The notes beneath the pieces are model-generated. The model did not search any database, was not told the DNA's origin, and worked only from the letters and a program-made list of their open reading frames with translations. From Autumnicola lenta (GTDB taxonomy: Bacteria > Bacteroidota > Bacteroidia > Flavobacteriales > Flavobacteriaceae): DNA of 25,747 bases. Location: assembly GCF_031846515.1 (NCBI RefSeq), contig NZ_JAVRHO010000034.1, positions 1 to 25,747 on the forward strand. The letters are read 5' to 3'. Position numbers and translations under genes: made by a program. Of the stretch, positions 15,944 through 23,574 are shown piece by piece; positions within the stretch are counted from its first letter, which is position 1; every line of letters starts with the position of its first letter.

Positions 15944-16311
15944 CTGTTTCTTCCCGATTTTCGAAAACTTACGTACTGCAAAAAATAGAATAAAAATGTA
16001 CCACTGAAATAAACGATCACATCAATAAAATCAGCAGTATAGCGGTCACTAATTTGCGGCAGTACCAATTCAAAATACACGGCATAAAAAGAAGTGAGGA
16101 TCAAAATTAGCGACAGGCTTAGCGTAATCGAAGAATCTTTTTTAAAATGATGAACAGCTTTTAAGCAAACCGTAAGAACAATCGGCATACATAGAAAGTC
16201 ATTGAGATAGGATGTGGTCCATTCGGGAAGGGAGACTTGGGTAAGCTTAAGAACTTCAAAGATCAGGAAAGCGAGTACAAATATTAAAAAGGATACATGC
16301 AGTATTCTCAT
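15931..16311 (-). CDS. Small integral membrane protein, conserved in Bacteroidota
   Basis: This 126-aa protein has four predicted membrane helices (about 5-24, 40-55, 62-83 and 97-116) and a basic tail SFRKSGRNRKAA. Segments such as SYLNDFLCMPIVLTVCL and YTADFIDVIVYFSGTFLFY resemble a Bacteroidota family sometimes labelled magnesium citrate secondary transporter. That label is poorly founded and I do not adopt it. Its ATG overlaps the TGA of the upstream 82-aa gene (ATGA at 16308-16311), so the two are translated together. Function unknown. Confidence 0.75.
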   Translation of the reverse strand: MRILHVSFLIFVLAFLIFEVLKLTQVSLPEWTTSYLNDFLCMPIVLTVCLKAVHHFKKDSSITLSLSLILILTSFYAVYFELVLPQISDRYTADFIDVIVYFSGTFLFYFLQYVSFRKSGRNRKAA

Positions 16312-16556
16312 AGCAAAGCTACTGAAACAATAAACGCCAACAAAAGTCCAATGCCCATCACAATGATCCAGACAGTGTAACCTGTTCTTGAAAGTGCCCT
16401 TATAACTGGATTTTTATGATCTCTGTATGAGGTTTTCTTAGTTTCTTCGCCAGAAGCGGCAGATTTACGCCCGGACCTTTCCCGACCAATTGTCTCCTCC
16501 CTCTCCTTAACTGAATCAGGATTGTTCAAATGTCTTTTTTCTGCCGGATCTTCCAT
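16308..16556 (-). CDS. Small tail-anchored membrane protein, unknown
   Basis: This 82-aa protein has a charged, low-complexity first half rich in Glu, Lys, Arg and Ser, and one C-terminal membrane helix at about 59-82 (TVWIIVMGIGLLLAFIVSVALL). It probably sits in the inner membrane with the N-terminus in the cytoplasm. It matches no family I recognise. The four-base ATGA overlap with the next gene and the shared strand support a real two-gene unit. The gap upstream holds nested inverted repeats (16616-16664). Confidence 0.65.
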   Translation of the reverse strand: MEDPAEKRHLNNPDSVKEREETIGRERSGRKSAASGEETKKTSYRDHKNPVIRALSRTGYTVWIIVMGIGLLLAFIVSVALL

Positions 16557-16615
16557 TGATTTTATTTAAGTGAAATGATTCTGTAAAAGATACTCAAAGC
16601 TTGCAGTTTTTTCAA

Positions 16616-16664
16616 AACTATCTGTTCGTTTTACAAGAAGTTTAACTTGTTGTTGAAGATAGTT
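16616..16664. repeat. Nested inverted repeats in the divergent gap
   Basis: AACTATCT (16616-16623) pairs with AGATAGTT (16657-16664), and inside it ACAAG (16633-16637) pairs with CTTGT (16646-16650). The structure lies 60 nt upstream of the leftward 82-aa gene and 120 nt upstream of the SGNH hydrolase gene. There is no T-run, so an operator or RNA structure is more likely than a terminator; neither is shown. Confidence 0.45.
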
Positions 16665-16784
16665 CGAAAAATAGTGGAGTGGTGGGAGTTGCCAGGATTT
16701 AAAAGCCAGGCTATTTTCAGTAAAACCAAATCAAAAAGTTTTCAGTTAAGGGAAAATAAGTTATTTTGTATTTAAATTCCTCCA

Positions 16785-17501
16785 ATGAAAAGAATAACTA
16801 TTTTTTTGCTTGTTGCAATCGTTTTGGTCTCCTGTAATTCAACTTCAGATACAACTAATCCGGAAATTTCAAATTCAGCTGAAATGGATTACAGCTACCT
16901 CGCGTTAGGTGATTCCTATACAATTGGTGAGAGCGTAGCGATAGATGAGCGTTGGCCGGTGCAGTTAGTGGAAGCTTTAAGGGAAAGAGGATATAAATTT
17001 GCCCCGCCAAAAATCATTGCAAAAACTGGCTGGACTACTCAGGATTTGTTACGTGGTATTGAGAACGATCTGAATGTACAACGGGATTTTGATTTAGTTT
17101 CTATCCTTATTGGGGTTAATAATCAATATCAGAATAAACCTATTGATGAATACGAAGTAGAGCTAAGAGAGGTGTTCAGGAAAGCCATTAATCACAGTAA
17201 AACCAGAGAAGAGGGAGTTTTTGCTCTGAGCATTCCCGATTATGGTGCAACTCCTTTTGGACAGCCAAATGCTGAAGTTATTTCTGAAGAAATAGACGAG
17301 TACAATGCTGTCTTTCGTCAGGTTGCCGAAGATTATGAAGTAGATTTTTATAATATTACTCCTATCTCCCGTGAAGCCGAGAGAGATCCGGATCTCGTTG
17401 CTCAGGATGGCCTGCATCCCAGTGGGTTAATGTATAGGTATTGGGTTGAAGATATTGTTGGTGAAGTGGCAGAAAAAATTCCGAATAATATAGACGACTG
17501 A
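16785..17501 (+). CDS. SGNH/GDSL hydrolase lipoprotein
   Basis: This 238-aa lipoprotein has a signal peptide ending in the lipobox LVSC (Cys17). The catalytic blocks of the SGNH esterase family are visible: the nucleophile Ser44 in ALGDSYTIGES, GVNNQY at 110-115 (a variant of the GxND block III), and Asp208-x2-His211 in QDGLHPSG. Such enzymes remove acyl or acetyl groups from lipids, sugars or peptidoglycan; the substrate here is unknown. The upstream TTATTTTG (16761-16768) is a one-mismatch -7 element. The DUF2851 gene follows 33 nt later on the same strand. Confidence 0.88.
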   Translation: MKRITIFLLVAIVLVSCNSTSDTTNPEISNSAEMDYSYLALGDSYTIGESVAIDERWPVQLVEALRERGYKFAPPKIIAKTGWTTQDLLRGIENDLNVQRDFDLVSILIGVNNQYQNKPIDEYEVELREVFRKAINHSKTREEGVFALSIPDYGATPFGQPNAEVISEEIDEYNAVFRQVAEDYEVDFYNITPISREAERDPDLVAQDGLHPSGLMYRYWVEDIVGEVAEKIPNNIDD

Positions 17502-17534
17502 TTTTCAGAAGGATATTTTGTCTACTTTTAGTAG

Positions 17535-18809
17535 ATGCGGGAAGATTTTTTACATTATCTCTGGAAATTCAAAAAGTTTGATTTCCTGGAGGCAAAGACG
17601 ACAGACGGGGAAGAAATTGTAATCTCTGCAGTTGGTATTCACAATCAACTTTCAGGTCCGGATTTTTTTAATGCCAGGCTAAAAATCGGAAATCAATTAT
17701 GGGCCGGAAATGTGGAAATTCATCTGAAATCTTCAGATTGGTACGCTCATCAGCACGAAAGAGATGAAAATTATGAGAACGTAATTCTGCACGTGGTCTG
17801 GGAACATGATGTAGATATCTTCCGAAGAGATGACTCCCCGATTCCTACTCTGGAGTTAGAAAAATTGGTAGATGTAGTTGTTCTGGAAAAGTATGATTTA
17901 CTTGACTCCCAGAATAAAAACTGGATAAATTGTGAAAAATCATTTCCGGAAATTGACCAGTTTCAGGTAGAGCACTGGCTGGAAAGGTTATATTTTGAAA
18001 GACTGGAGGAAAGGGCATTTTTAATAACAGACCTTCTTGAGAAGTCTGGAAATGATTGGGAGGCAGTATTGTTTCAGTTACTGGCGAAAAATTTCGGATT
18101 AAATATAAATGGAGAAGCTTTCCTAAATATGGCCGGGAGCTTTGACTTCAAAATTGTTAAGAAGAATATCAGTAATAAACATACTTTGCAGTCCCTTTTC
18201 TTAGGACAGGCCGGATTACTGGAAGGCGGATATGAAGATGTGTATTTTCAGGACTTAAGAAAGACTTACCAGTATCTCAAGCATAAGTATTCACTAGACA
18301 ATTCCGGAGTCATAAAACCAAAGTTTTTTAGACTCAGGCCTGACAATTTTCCAACTATTCGTTTGGTGCAACTGGCAGAAATTTATGCTTCTGAACAAAA
18401 TTTGTTTAAAGAAGTAACCCATCCTACCGATCTTTTAAAGCTGGTGAAGAAGTTCCAGGTAGAGGTAGATGGGTACTGGCTTACCCACTACAATTTTGGT
18501 AGGGAACACCGCGCGAGGAGAAAGAAGACCACTCCAAAATTCATTAATTTGATCCTGATCAATACCGTTATTCCCTTTAGTTTTGTTTATGCGCAGAAAA
18601 TGGGTGGATCTGTGGACAAAGTAGCAGAAATTGCCAGGAAAGTACTTGCTGAAGAAAATGGAGTCGTTTCAAAATTTTACCAGTTAAGACCAGATCTTCC
18701 GGCAGATGCTCTCCATTCCCAGGCCCTGCTGCATTTAAAAAAGAACTACTGCGATAAAAATAAATGTATGGAATGCGAACTGGGGATAAATCTTTTGCGC
18801 ACTAATTAG
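17535..18809 (+). CDS. DUF2851 family protein
   Basis: This 424-aa cytoplasmic protein matches the DUF2851 family of Bacteroidota. Recognisable parts are the start MREDFLHYLWKFKKFD, SGPDFFNARLKIG, WAGNVEIHLKSSDWYAHQH and VILHVVWEHD. The Asp/Glu/Lys-type arrangement in the first 100 residues has the feel of a nuclease fold, but I cannot assign one. The C-terminus carries a four-Cys cluster with CDKNKCMECELG, possibly a metal site. Function unknown. TATTTTGTCTAC just upstream is identical to the sequence before the thioredoxin gene. Confidence 0.85.
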   Translation: MREDFLHYLWKFKKFDFLEAKTTDGEEIVISAVGIHNQLSGPDFFNARLKIGNQLWAGNVEIHLKSSDWYAHQHERDENYENVILHVVWEHDVDIFRRDDSPIPTLELEKLVDVVVLEKYDLLDSQNKNWINCEKSFPEIDQFQVEHWLERLYFERLEERAFLITDLLEKSGNDWEAVLFQLLAKNFGLNINGEAFLNMAGSFDFKIVKKNISNKHTLQSLFLGQAGLLEGGYEDVYFQDLRKTYQYLKHKYSLDNSGVIKPKFFRLRPDNFPTIRLVQLAEIYASEQNLFKEVTHPTDLLKLVKKFQVEVDGYWLTHYNFGREHRARRKKTTPKFINLILINTVIPFSFVYAQKMGGSVDKVAEIARKVLAEENGVVSKFYQLRPDLPADALHSQALLHLKKNYCDKNKCMECELGINLLRTN

Positions 18810-18819
18810 AAATAAATTT

Positions 18820-18827
18820 TATTTTTG
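18820..18827 (+). promoter_or_regulatory. -7 promoter element for the PspC-domain gene
   Basis: TATTTTTG is a perfect TAnnTTTG ending 4 nt before the ATG at 18832. Transcription should start at about 18831, making this a leaderless or nearly leaderless message. Confidence 0.55.
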
Positions 18828-18831
18828 CTTC

Positions 18832-19062
18832 ATGCGCAGCATTATTTATAAAATCCGCTATTTTTTCGAGAGACATGGTTTTTATGTTTCTTCCCGTCTT
18901 GCCGATAAATTAGGTATGCGAGCAAAAAGCGTAAGACTTTTTTTTATTTACGCCTCCTTTTTTACTGTGGGGATTGGGTTCGTTTTTTATCTCACCCTTG
19001 CTTTTTGGCTAAGGCTCAAGGATCTGGTATATACCAAACGCACCTCTGTTTTTGATTTATAG
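18832..19062 (+). CDS. PspC-domain membrane protein
   Basis: This 76-aa protein has a PspC-like core. An amphipathic N-terminal part (FYVSSRLADKLGMRAKSVRLFFIYAS) is followed by a hydrophobic helix at about 39-60 (FFTVGIGFVFYLTLAFWLRL) and a short basic tail. PspC proteins sit in the inner membrane and take part in envelope stress responses; here only the small domain is present. It lies 22 nt after the DUF2851 gene but has its own -7 element. The role in this organism is not shown by the sequence. Confidence 0.8.
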   Translation: MRSIIYKIRYFFERHGFYVSSRLADKLGMRAKSVRLFFIYASFFTVGIGFVFYLTLAFWLRLKDLVYTKRTSVFDL

Positions 19063-19222
19063 CTTCTAAAGTTAAATGAAGAAGGCCCGGCAAGACAGGG
19101 ATTTTAGAAAATTTATTTTAACAGTAATTTTGGAATTTAACTTGTAATAATTTGAAAAGGGTTAATTTTTTAGCATCTTGCTCCGCGGAAAAAAAATAAC
19201 TATCTAAACCCTTATTGACTAT

Positions 19223-21301
19223 ATGAGAAAGTACTTACTTTCGTTCATTCTTCTATTGCCACTATTATCAGGATTTGCTCAGGAACTTGAGGTAGATGCC
19301 GAAATTGGAAATCCCACAAATATTATTAACGACGGTTTTATTGCTCTTGACGTAACAGGAGGAACTCCTCCCTATACCTACAAGTGGTCCAATCGTAGTA
19401 CGCCCCTGGAGTCTAATCGCGCCGAGGGACTTGTGGAAGGAGTCCCTTATAAAATTGTAATTACGGACAGTAATAATAACACGAGAACTGTAAACTACAG
19501 TGTAGAGGCTGAAGCGATAACAGAACATTTTAATGGTACTTTCGTGCCGATTGTAAATAAGATGACGGAAATCCTTTTTTGGGATCCGTTTTCTGCGATT
19601 GGAATTTATGATCCTATTGTTTACTCTGATGTAAAAAAAGTGGCCACACCAGGTTGGACGCCTAACATTGAAAATAAATACATCCTGAAAGAATGGTTGA
19701 TTGATGAAGGTGAACATGTTAATAATGGTGATCAGATTGCTGTAGTAACCTCCACTAAAGAAGGGGATACAAACGTTTATGCCGAGGCCAGTGGAAATCT
19801 AAAATATTTAGTGAACGAAGGAAATGTTATCTATGATTATGAGAATACTCAGGATCTAATAGAGACAGGAGCGCATTATTTAGCAGAAATAGAATATGAT
19901 GAGCCTGTTATCCTGACTCACCCTAATGGTGATCCTCAATCTAATGACATTCCTTTTATTGTGGTTTGGCTTATTTTTGGAGCAGCTTTCTTTACTATTA
20001 GAATGGGCTTCATCAATTTCCGCGGATTTAAACATGCTCTGGAACTTGCCAGGGGGAAATATGATGATCCCGATGCTCCCGGAAGTATTACCCATTTTCA
20101 GGCGTTAACAACAGCGGTTTCGGCTACTGTCGGTCTGGGGAATATAGCAGGTGTTGCTGTAGCGGTATCACTGGGTGGTGCCGGAGCGACGTTTTGGATG
20201 ATCATTGCAGGTTTATTAGGGATGTCTTCAAAATTTGTAGAGTGTACTCTTGGTGTAAAATACCGCTTTATCAATTCGGAAGGAAGAATTTTTGGAGGTC
20301 CTATGAATTACCTGCGTTATGGGCTGGAAAAACGAAACATGAGAGGCCTTGGGAAATTCCTCGCGGGATTCTTTGCAATTCTGGGGATTGGTGCTTCTTT
20401 TGGAGGCGGAAACATGTTCCAGGCCAACCAGTCTTTTGAAATTCTTGAAGGTCAGTTTTCCTGGCTTGCCGGAAATGGATTCTGGTTTGGGATTGTAGTA
20501 GCTGTTCTTGTAGGGGTGGTAATTATTGGAGGTATTAAAAGTATCGCCAACGTAACGGGTAAGGTTGTACCGTTTATGGCCGGTGTTTACGTGTTGGGAG
20601 CTTTAATTGTGATTGGAATTAATATTGAAAATATTGGCCCTGCATTCAGCGCCATTTTTGATGGTGCTTTTAGCCCATCTGCTTTAAAAGGTGGTGTTAT
20701 TGGAGTTATGATAGTGGGTTTCCAGAGAGCTGCATTCTCTAACGAGGCTGGTGTTGGTTCTGCTGCTATTGCGCATAGTACCGCTAAAACAAATAATCCG
20801 CCGTCCGAAGGTTTTGTTGCCTTGCTGGAACCTTTTATAGATACCGTTGTGGTTTGTACATTAACGGCGTTGGTGCTTATATTTACCGGAATGCACGAGG
20901 TAGAGGGAATAGGAGGAGCGCAGCTTACATCTGAAGCTTTTGCAAGTGTAATTTCCTGGTTTCCTTATGTACTTTCTTTGGCAGTATTTCTTTTTGCTTT
21001 TTCAACTATGATTTCATGGTCATACTACGGGATGAGGTCCTGGACGTATTTATTTGGAAAAAGTAAGAGAACCGAGCTGGTTTATAAACTTCTTTTCCTT
21101 GTATTTGTGGTTCTTGGCGCTTCAGTAAGTTTGGGAGCTGTCCTTAACTTCTCAGATATGATGATTCTTGCAATGTCTTTTCCTAATATTATAGGGTTAT
21201 ATATAATGTCTGGTGAAGTACGTACAGACTTGAAAGAATACTTCAGGAAATTAAAGGCAGGAGAGCTCTTTACTAAAGATGGAAAGCCTAAGACCGTCTA
21301 A
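19223..21301 (+). CDS. AGCS Na+/amino-acid symporter with secreted N-terminal domains
   Basis: The last ~450 of 692 residues are a sodium:alanine/glycine symporter core, with IVVWLIFGAAFFTIRMGFINFRGFKHA at 246-271, HFQALTTAVSATVGLGNIAGVAVAVSLGG at 291-319 and GLLGMSSKFVECTLGVKYR after it. About 10 helices follow. Unusually, the protein begins with a signal peptide (1-19) and a SprB-like Ig domain (about 21-95; GGTPPYTYKWS). It then has an amphipathic stretch (102-121) matching the normal AGCS start, and a lipoyl/biotinyl-like hairpin domain at about 150-222 (LIDEGEHVNNGDQ, TSTKEGD, EASGNLKYLVNEGNVI). Lys179 sits near the turn where a lipoyl lysine would be. It lies just before the ComEA-like gene. 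Confidence 0.88.
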   Translation: MRKYLLSFILLLPLLSGFAQELEVDAEIGNPTNIINDGFIALDVTGGTPPYTYKWSNRSTPLESNRAEGLVEGVPYKIVITDSNNNTRTVNYSVEAEAITEHFNGTFVPIVNKMTEILFWDPFSAIGIYDPIVYSDVKKVATPGWTPNIENKYILKEWLIDEGEHVNNGDQIAVVTSTKEGDTNVYAEASGNLKYLVNEGNVIYDYENTQDLIETGAHYLAEIEYDEPVILTHPNGDPQSNDIPFIVVWLIFGAAFFTIRMGFINFRGFKHALELARGKYDDPDAPGSITHFQALTTAVSATVGLGNIAGVAVAVSLGGAGATFWMIIAGLLGMSSKFVECTLGVKYRFINSEGRIFGGPMNYLRYGLEKRNMRGLGKFLAGFFAILGIGASFGGGNMFQANQSFEILEGQFSWLAGNGFWFGIVVAVLVGVVIIGGIKSIANVTGKVVPFMAGVYVLGALIVIGINIENIGPAFSAIFDGAFSPSALKGGVIGVMIVGFQRAAFSNEAGVGSAAIAHSTAKTNNPPSEGFVALLEPFIDTVVVCTLTALVLIFTGMHEVEGIGGAQLTSEAFASVISWFPYVLSLAVFLFAFSTMISWSYYGMRSWTYLFGKSKRTELVYKLLFLVFVVLGASVSLGAVLNFSDMMILAMSFPNIIGLYIMSGEVRTDLKEYFRKLKAGELFTKDGKPKTV

Positions 21302-21315
21302 GCTTTTATATCATA

Positions 21316-22179
21316 ATGAATTTTAAATCCCATTTTGTTTTCAATAGAAGTCAGCAAAATGGGATTTTTCTTTTGGTATGTATAATTATCCTTCTTCAGA
21401 TAATTTACCATACTGTTAAATTTTCTTCTAATACTGAAGAGGCGCCTCTTTCTTCGGAAGAAATAAGGGTGTATCAGGAGAGATTGGATTCGATAAAATT
21501 AGTGAGTTCCCTCAATGATACCGTTAGAATATTTCCGTTTAACCCGAATTATATAACTGACTATAAAGGTTATACCCTTGGAATGTCAACTGATGAAATT
21601 GACCGGTTGTTACGTTTCCGTGAATCAGGAAAATGGGTAAATTCAGCTGAAGATTTTCAGAAGATAACTGATGTTTCAGATTCTTTGCTGGAAAACATTT
21701 CTCCTTATTTTAAGTTTCCGGCGTGGGTACAGGAGAAAAATCCTTCCGGCATTGCTTCCGTAGAGAAAAGGGATATTGCAAAAAAGGATCTTAATTCAGC
21801 TTCGGCAGAAGAACTTATGGAGGTGAATGGCATTGGGGAAGTTCTGGCAGCACGTATTGTCAATTATAGAAGTAAAATTGGCGGATTTATGGATGATATT
21901 CAGTTAAAGGATATCTATGGACTCAATTATGAAGCAAGAGAAAATCTGCTTAGGAGATACAGGGTTATTGAGGCTCCGGATTTTCTTATGAAGAATATCA
22001 ACATGGTAAAGGTTATAGAACTATCTGAAATTCCATACTTTAATTATGAATTGGCAAGGGAAATTGTCAATTATCGCCAGCTACACGAAGGAATAACATC
22101 TTTTGAAGAGTTATCCAAAATAGAAAGTTTTCCATCAGATAAAATTGACAGGATTAAATTATATTTGACCCTGGATTAG
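21316..22179 (+). CDS. ComEA-like helix-hairpin-helix protein
   Basis: This 287-aa protein has one N-terminal membrane helix (about 15-37) and three helix-hairpin-helix regions at about 75-135, 157-217 and 229-286. The clearest is LNSASAEELMEVNGIGEVLAARIVNYR. HhH domains bind DNA, and ComEA proteins bind incoming DNA at the membrane during transformation, so a DNA-uptake role is possible. The first codons (SHFVFNRSQQNGIFLL) match how I recall flavobacterial homologues starting, so the start is sound even though a terminator-like hairpin spans codons 4-18. The gene is 14 nt after the AGCS symporter gene. Confidence 0.85.
   Translation: MNFKSHFVFNRSQQNGIFLLVCIIILLQIIYHTVKFSSNTEEAPLSSEEIRVYQERLDSIKLVSSLNDTVRIFPFNPNYITDYKGYTLGMSTDEIDRLLRFRESGKWVNSAEDFQKITDVSDSLLENISPYFKFPAWVQEKNPSGIASVEKRDIAKKDLNSASAEELMEVNGIGEVLAARIVNYRSKIGGFMDDIQLKDIYGLNYEARENLLRRYRVIEAPDFLMKNINMVKVIELSEIPYFNYELAREIVNYRQLHEGITSFEELSKIESFPSDKIDRIKLYLTLD
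21325..21374 (+). terminator. Strong hairpin plus T-run inside the comEA-like start
   Basis: AAATCCCATTTTG (21325-21337) pairs perfectly over 13 bp with CAAAATGGGATTT (21355-21367), with a 17-nt loop, followed by TTCTTTT. It looks like the terminator of the symporter gene. It lies wholly within the first 20 codons of the next gene, so it could also act as an attenuator for it. Confidence 0.7.
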
Positions 22180-22257
22180 TTTTTGTTAATACGAAACCAG
22201 AAGTACACAGCTTATTAGGAATAAGGAATTTAGTCCGAAATTTTTAAGGCTAAGACT

Positions 22258-23442
22258 ATGAAAAAGATAAATATGAATAACATGTATTTTACAGAGGAGC
22301 ATGAACTTTTTAGAAAAAGTTTTCAGGACTTTCTTCAAAAGGAAGTTGTTCCGCATATAGATAAGTGGGAAGAATCCGGTACTATTGAAAGGTTTATCTG
22401 GAAGAAATTTGGTGAAATGGGCTATTTTGGTCTTAACCAGCCGGAAGAATATGGGGGGCTTAATCTGGATATTTTTTATACAGTTATTTTTCTTGAGGAG
22501 TTACAGAAAATAGATTCGGGAGGTTTCGCTGCGGCAATGTGGGCACATGCTTATTTAGCTATGACTCATGTTAATGCTGAAGGGAGCAAAGAGATAAAGG
22601 AGAAATATCTGACTGCAAGTATTGAGGGGGACAAAATTGGTTGTCTTTGTATTACAGAACCCTTTGGAGGATCTGATGTGGCCGGTATGAAAACAACCGC
22701 GGTAAAGAAAGGAGCCAATTATGTTATCAATGGCTCCAAAACTTTTATTACTAATGGAGTTTATTCAGATTATCTGGTAGTGGCCGCTAAGACAAGTCCG
22801 GAGAAGGGGAATAAAGGGATGAGCATTTTTATAATAGATCGTGATACTCCCGGGATATCAGCAACTAAACTTAACAAGCTGGGTTGGCGCGCTTCTGATA
22901 CGGCAGAATTGGCTTTTGATAATGTCGAGGTACCGGAAGCCAATTTAATGGGGGAAAAGGATAAAGGTTTTTCTTACATTATGCAGCATTTTGCCATGGA
23001 GCGACTGATTATGGGTGTTAATGCTCATGCCCGTGCTCAATATGCACTGGATTATGCTATAAATTACATGTCGGAAAGAGAGGCTTTTGGAAGAACCATC
23101 GATAAATTCCAGGCTTTAAGACACACAATGGCAGAAATGGCCAGCGAAGTTGAAATGTGCAGAGAATTTAATTATTCAATAGCCAAAAGGCTGGGGCAGG
23201 GACAATATGTTGTAAAAGAGGCTAGTATGTCTAAACTATTATCGACAAAGATTGCAGATAAAGTAATTTACGAATCATTGCAGATGCTTGGAGGATATGG
23301 TTATATGGAAGATTATCCTCTTGCCAGGCTTTACCGGGATAGCAGATTGGGTCCAATAGGCGGCGGCACCTCTGAAATTTTGAGAGAAATTATTGCTAAA
23401 ATGATAATTGATAAGAAGGAGTACAAACCAGCCACGAAATAG
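22258..23442 (+). CDS. Acyl-CoA dehydrogenase (IVD/LCAD-like catalytic layout)
   Basis: This 394-aa flavoprotein oxidises an acyl-CoA to the 2-enoyl-CoA. Family blocks are CITEPFGGSDVAGMKT (131-146), NGSKTFITNG (158-167), REAFGRTIDKFQALRHTMAEM (274-294) and QMLGGYGYMEDYPLARLYRDSR (342-363). The usual catalytic Glu near the C-terminus is absent: GPIGGGTSEI has Gly at that place. Glu248 in FAMERLIMG matches the alternative catalytic base of isovaleryl- and long-chain acyl-CoA dehydrogenases. A branched-chain or long-chain substrate is therefore plausible but not proven. The start may be the later Met at residue 9 (MYFTEEHELF). A copy of its last codons lies just downstream. Confidence 0.92.
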   Translation: MKKINMNNMYFTEEHELFRKSFQDFLQKEVVPHIDKWEESGTIERFIWKKFGEMGYFGLNQPEEYGGLNLDIFYTVIFLEELQKIDSGGFAAAMWAHAYLAMTHVNAEGSKEIKEKYLTASIEGDKIGCLCITEPFGGSDVAGMKTTAVKKGANYVINGSKTFITNGVYSDYLVVAAKTSPEKGNKGMSIFIIDRDTPGISATKLNKLGWRASDTAELAFDNVEVPEANLMGEKDKGFSYIMQHFAMERLIMGVNAHARAQYALDYAINYMSEREAFGRTIDKFQALRHTMAEMASEVEMCREFNYSIAKRLGQGQYVVKEASMSKLLSTKIADKVIYESLQMLGGYGYMEDYPLARLYRDSRLGPIGGGTSEILREIIAKMIIDKKEYKPATK

Positions 23443-23474
23443 CTTCTGAGAATCATTTTAGCAAAAATATTTTT

Positions 23475-23531
23475 GAAATTATTGCTAAAATGATAATCGA
23501 TAAGAAGGAGTACAGGCCGGCAGCGAGACAA
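23475..23531 (+). pseudogene. Relic of an acyl-CoA dehydrogenase 3' end
   Basis: The sequence repeats the last 54 coding bases of the preceding gene 89 nt later. It encodes EIIAKMIIDKKEYRPAAR against EIIAKMIIDKKEYKPATK. The first 39 bases differ at one silent position, and later differences are silent or conservative (K to R, T to A). It lacks a stop where one should be and has no gene body upstream. It is either a partial tandem duplication or the remnant of a paralogue. Confidence 0.75.
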
Positions 23532-23574
23532 ATGGAAGGCTTGGAACTCGTAGTTCGGAGAATGAACGGGCATG

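Noticed and set aside
19157..19213. AAGGGTT/AACCCTT inverted repeat before the symporter gene
   Set aside because: Seven base pairs across a 43-nt loop and no T-run; chance is likely.
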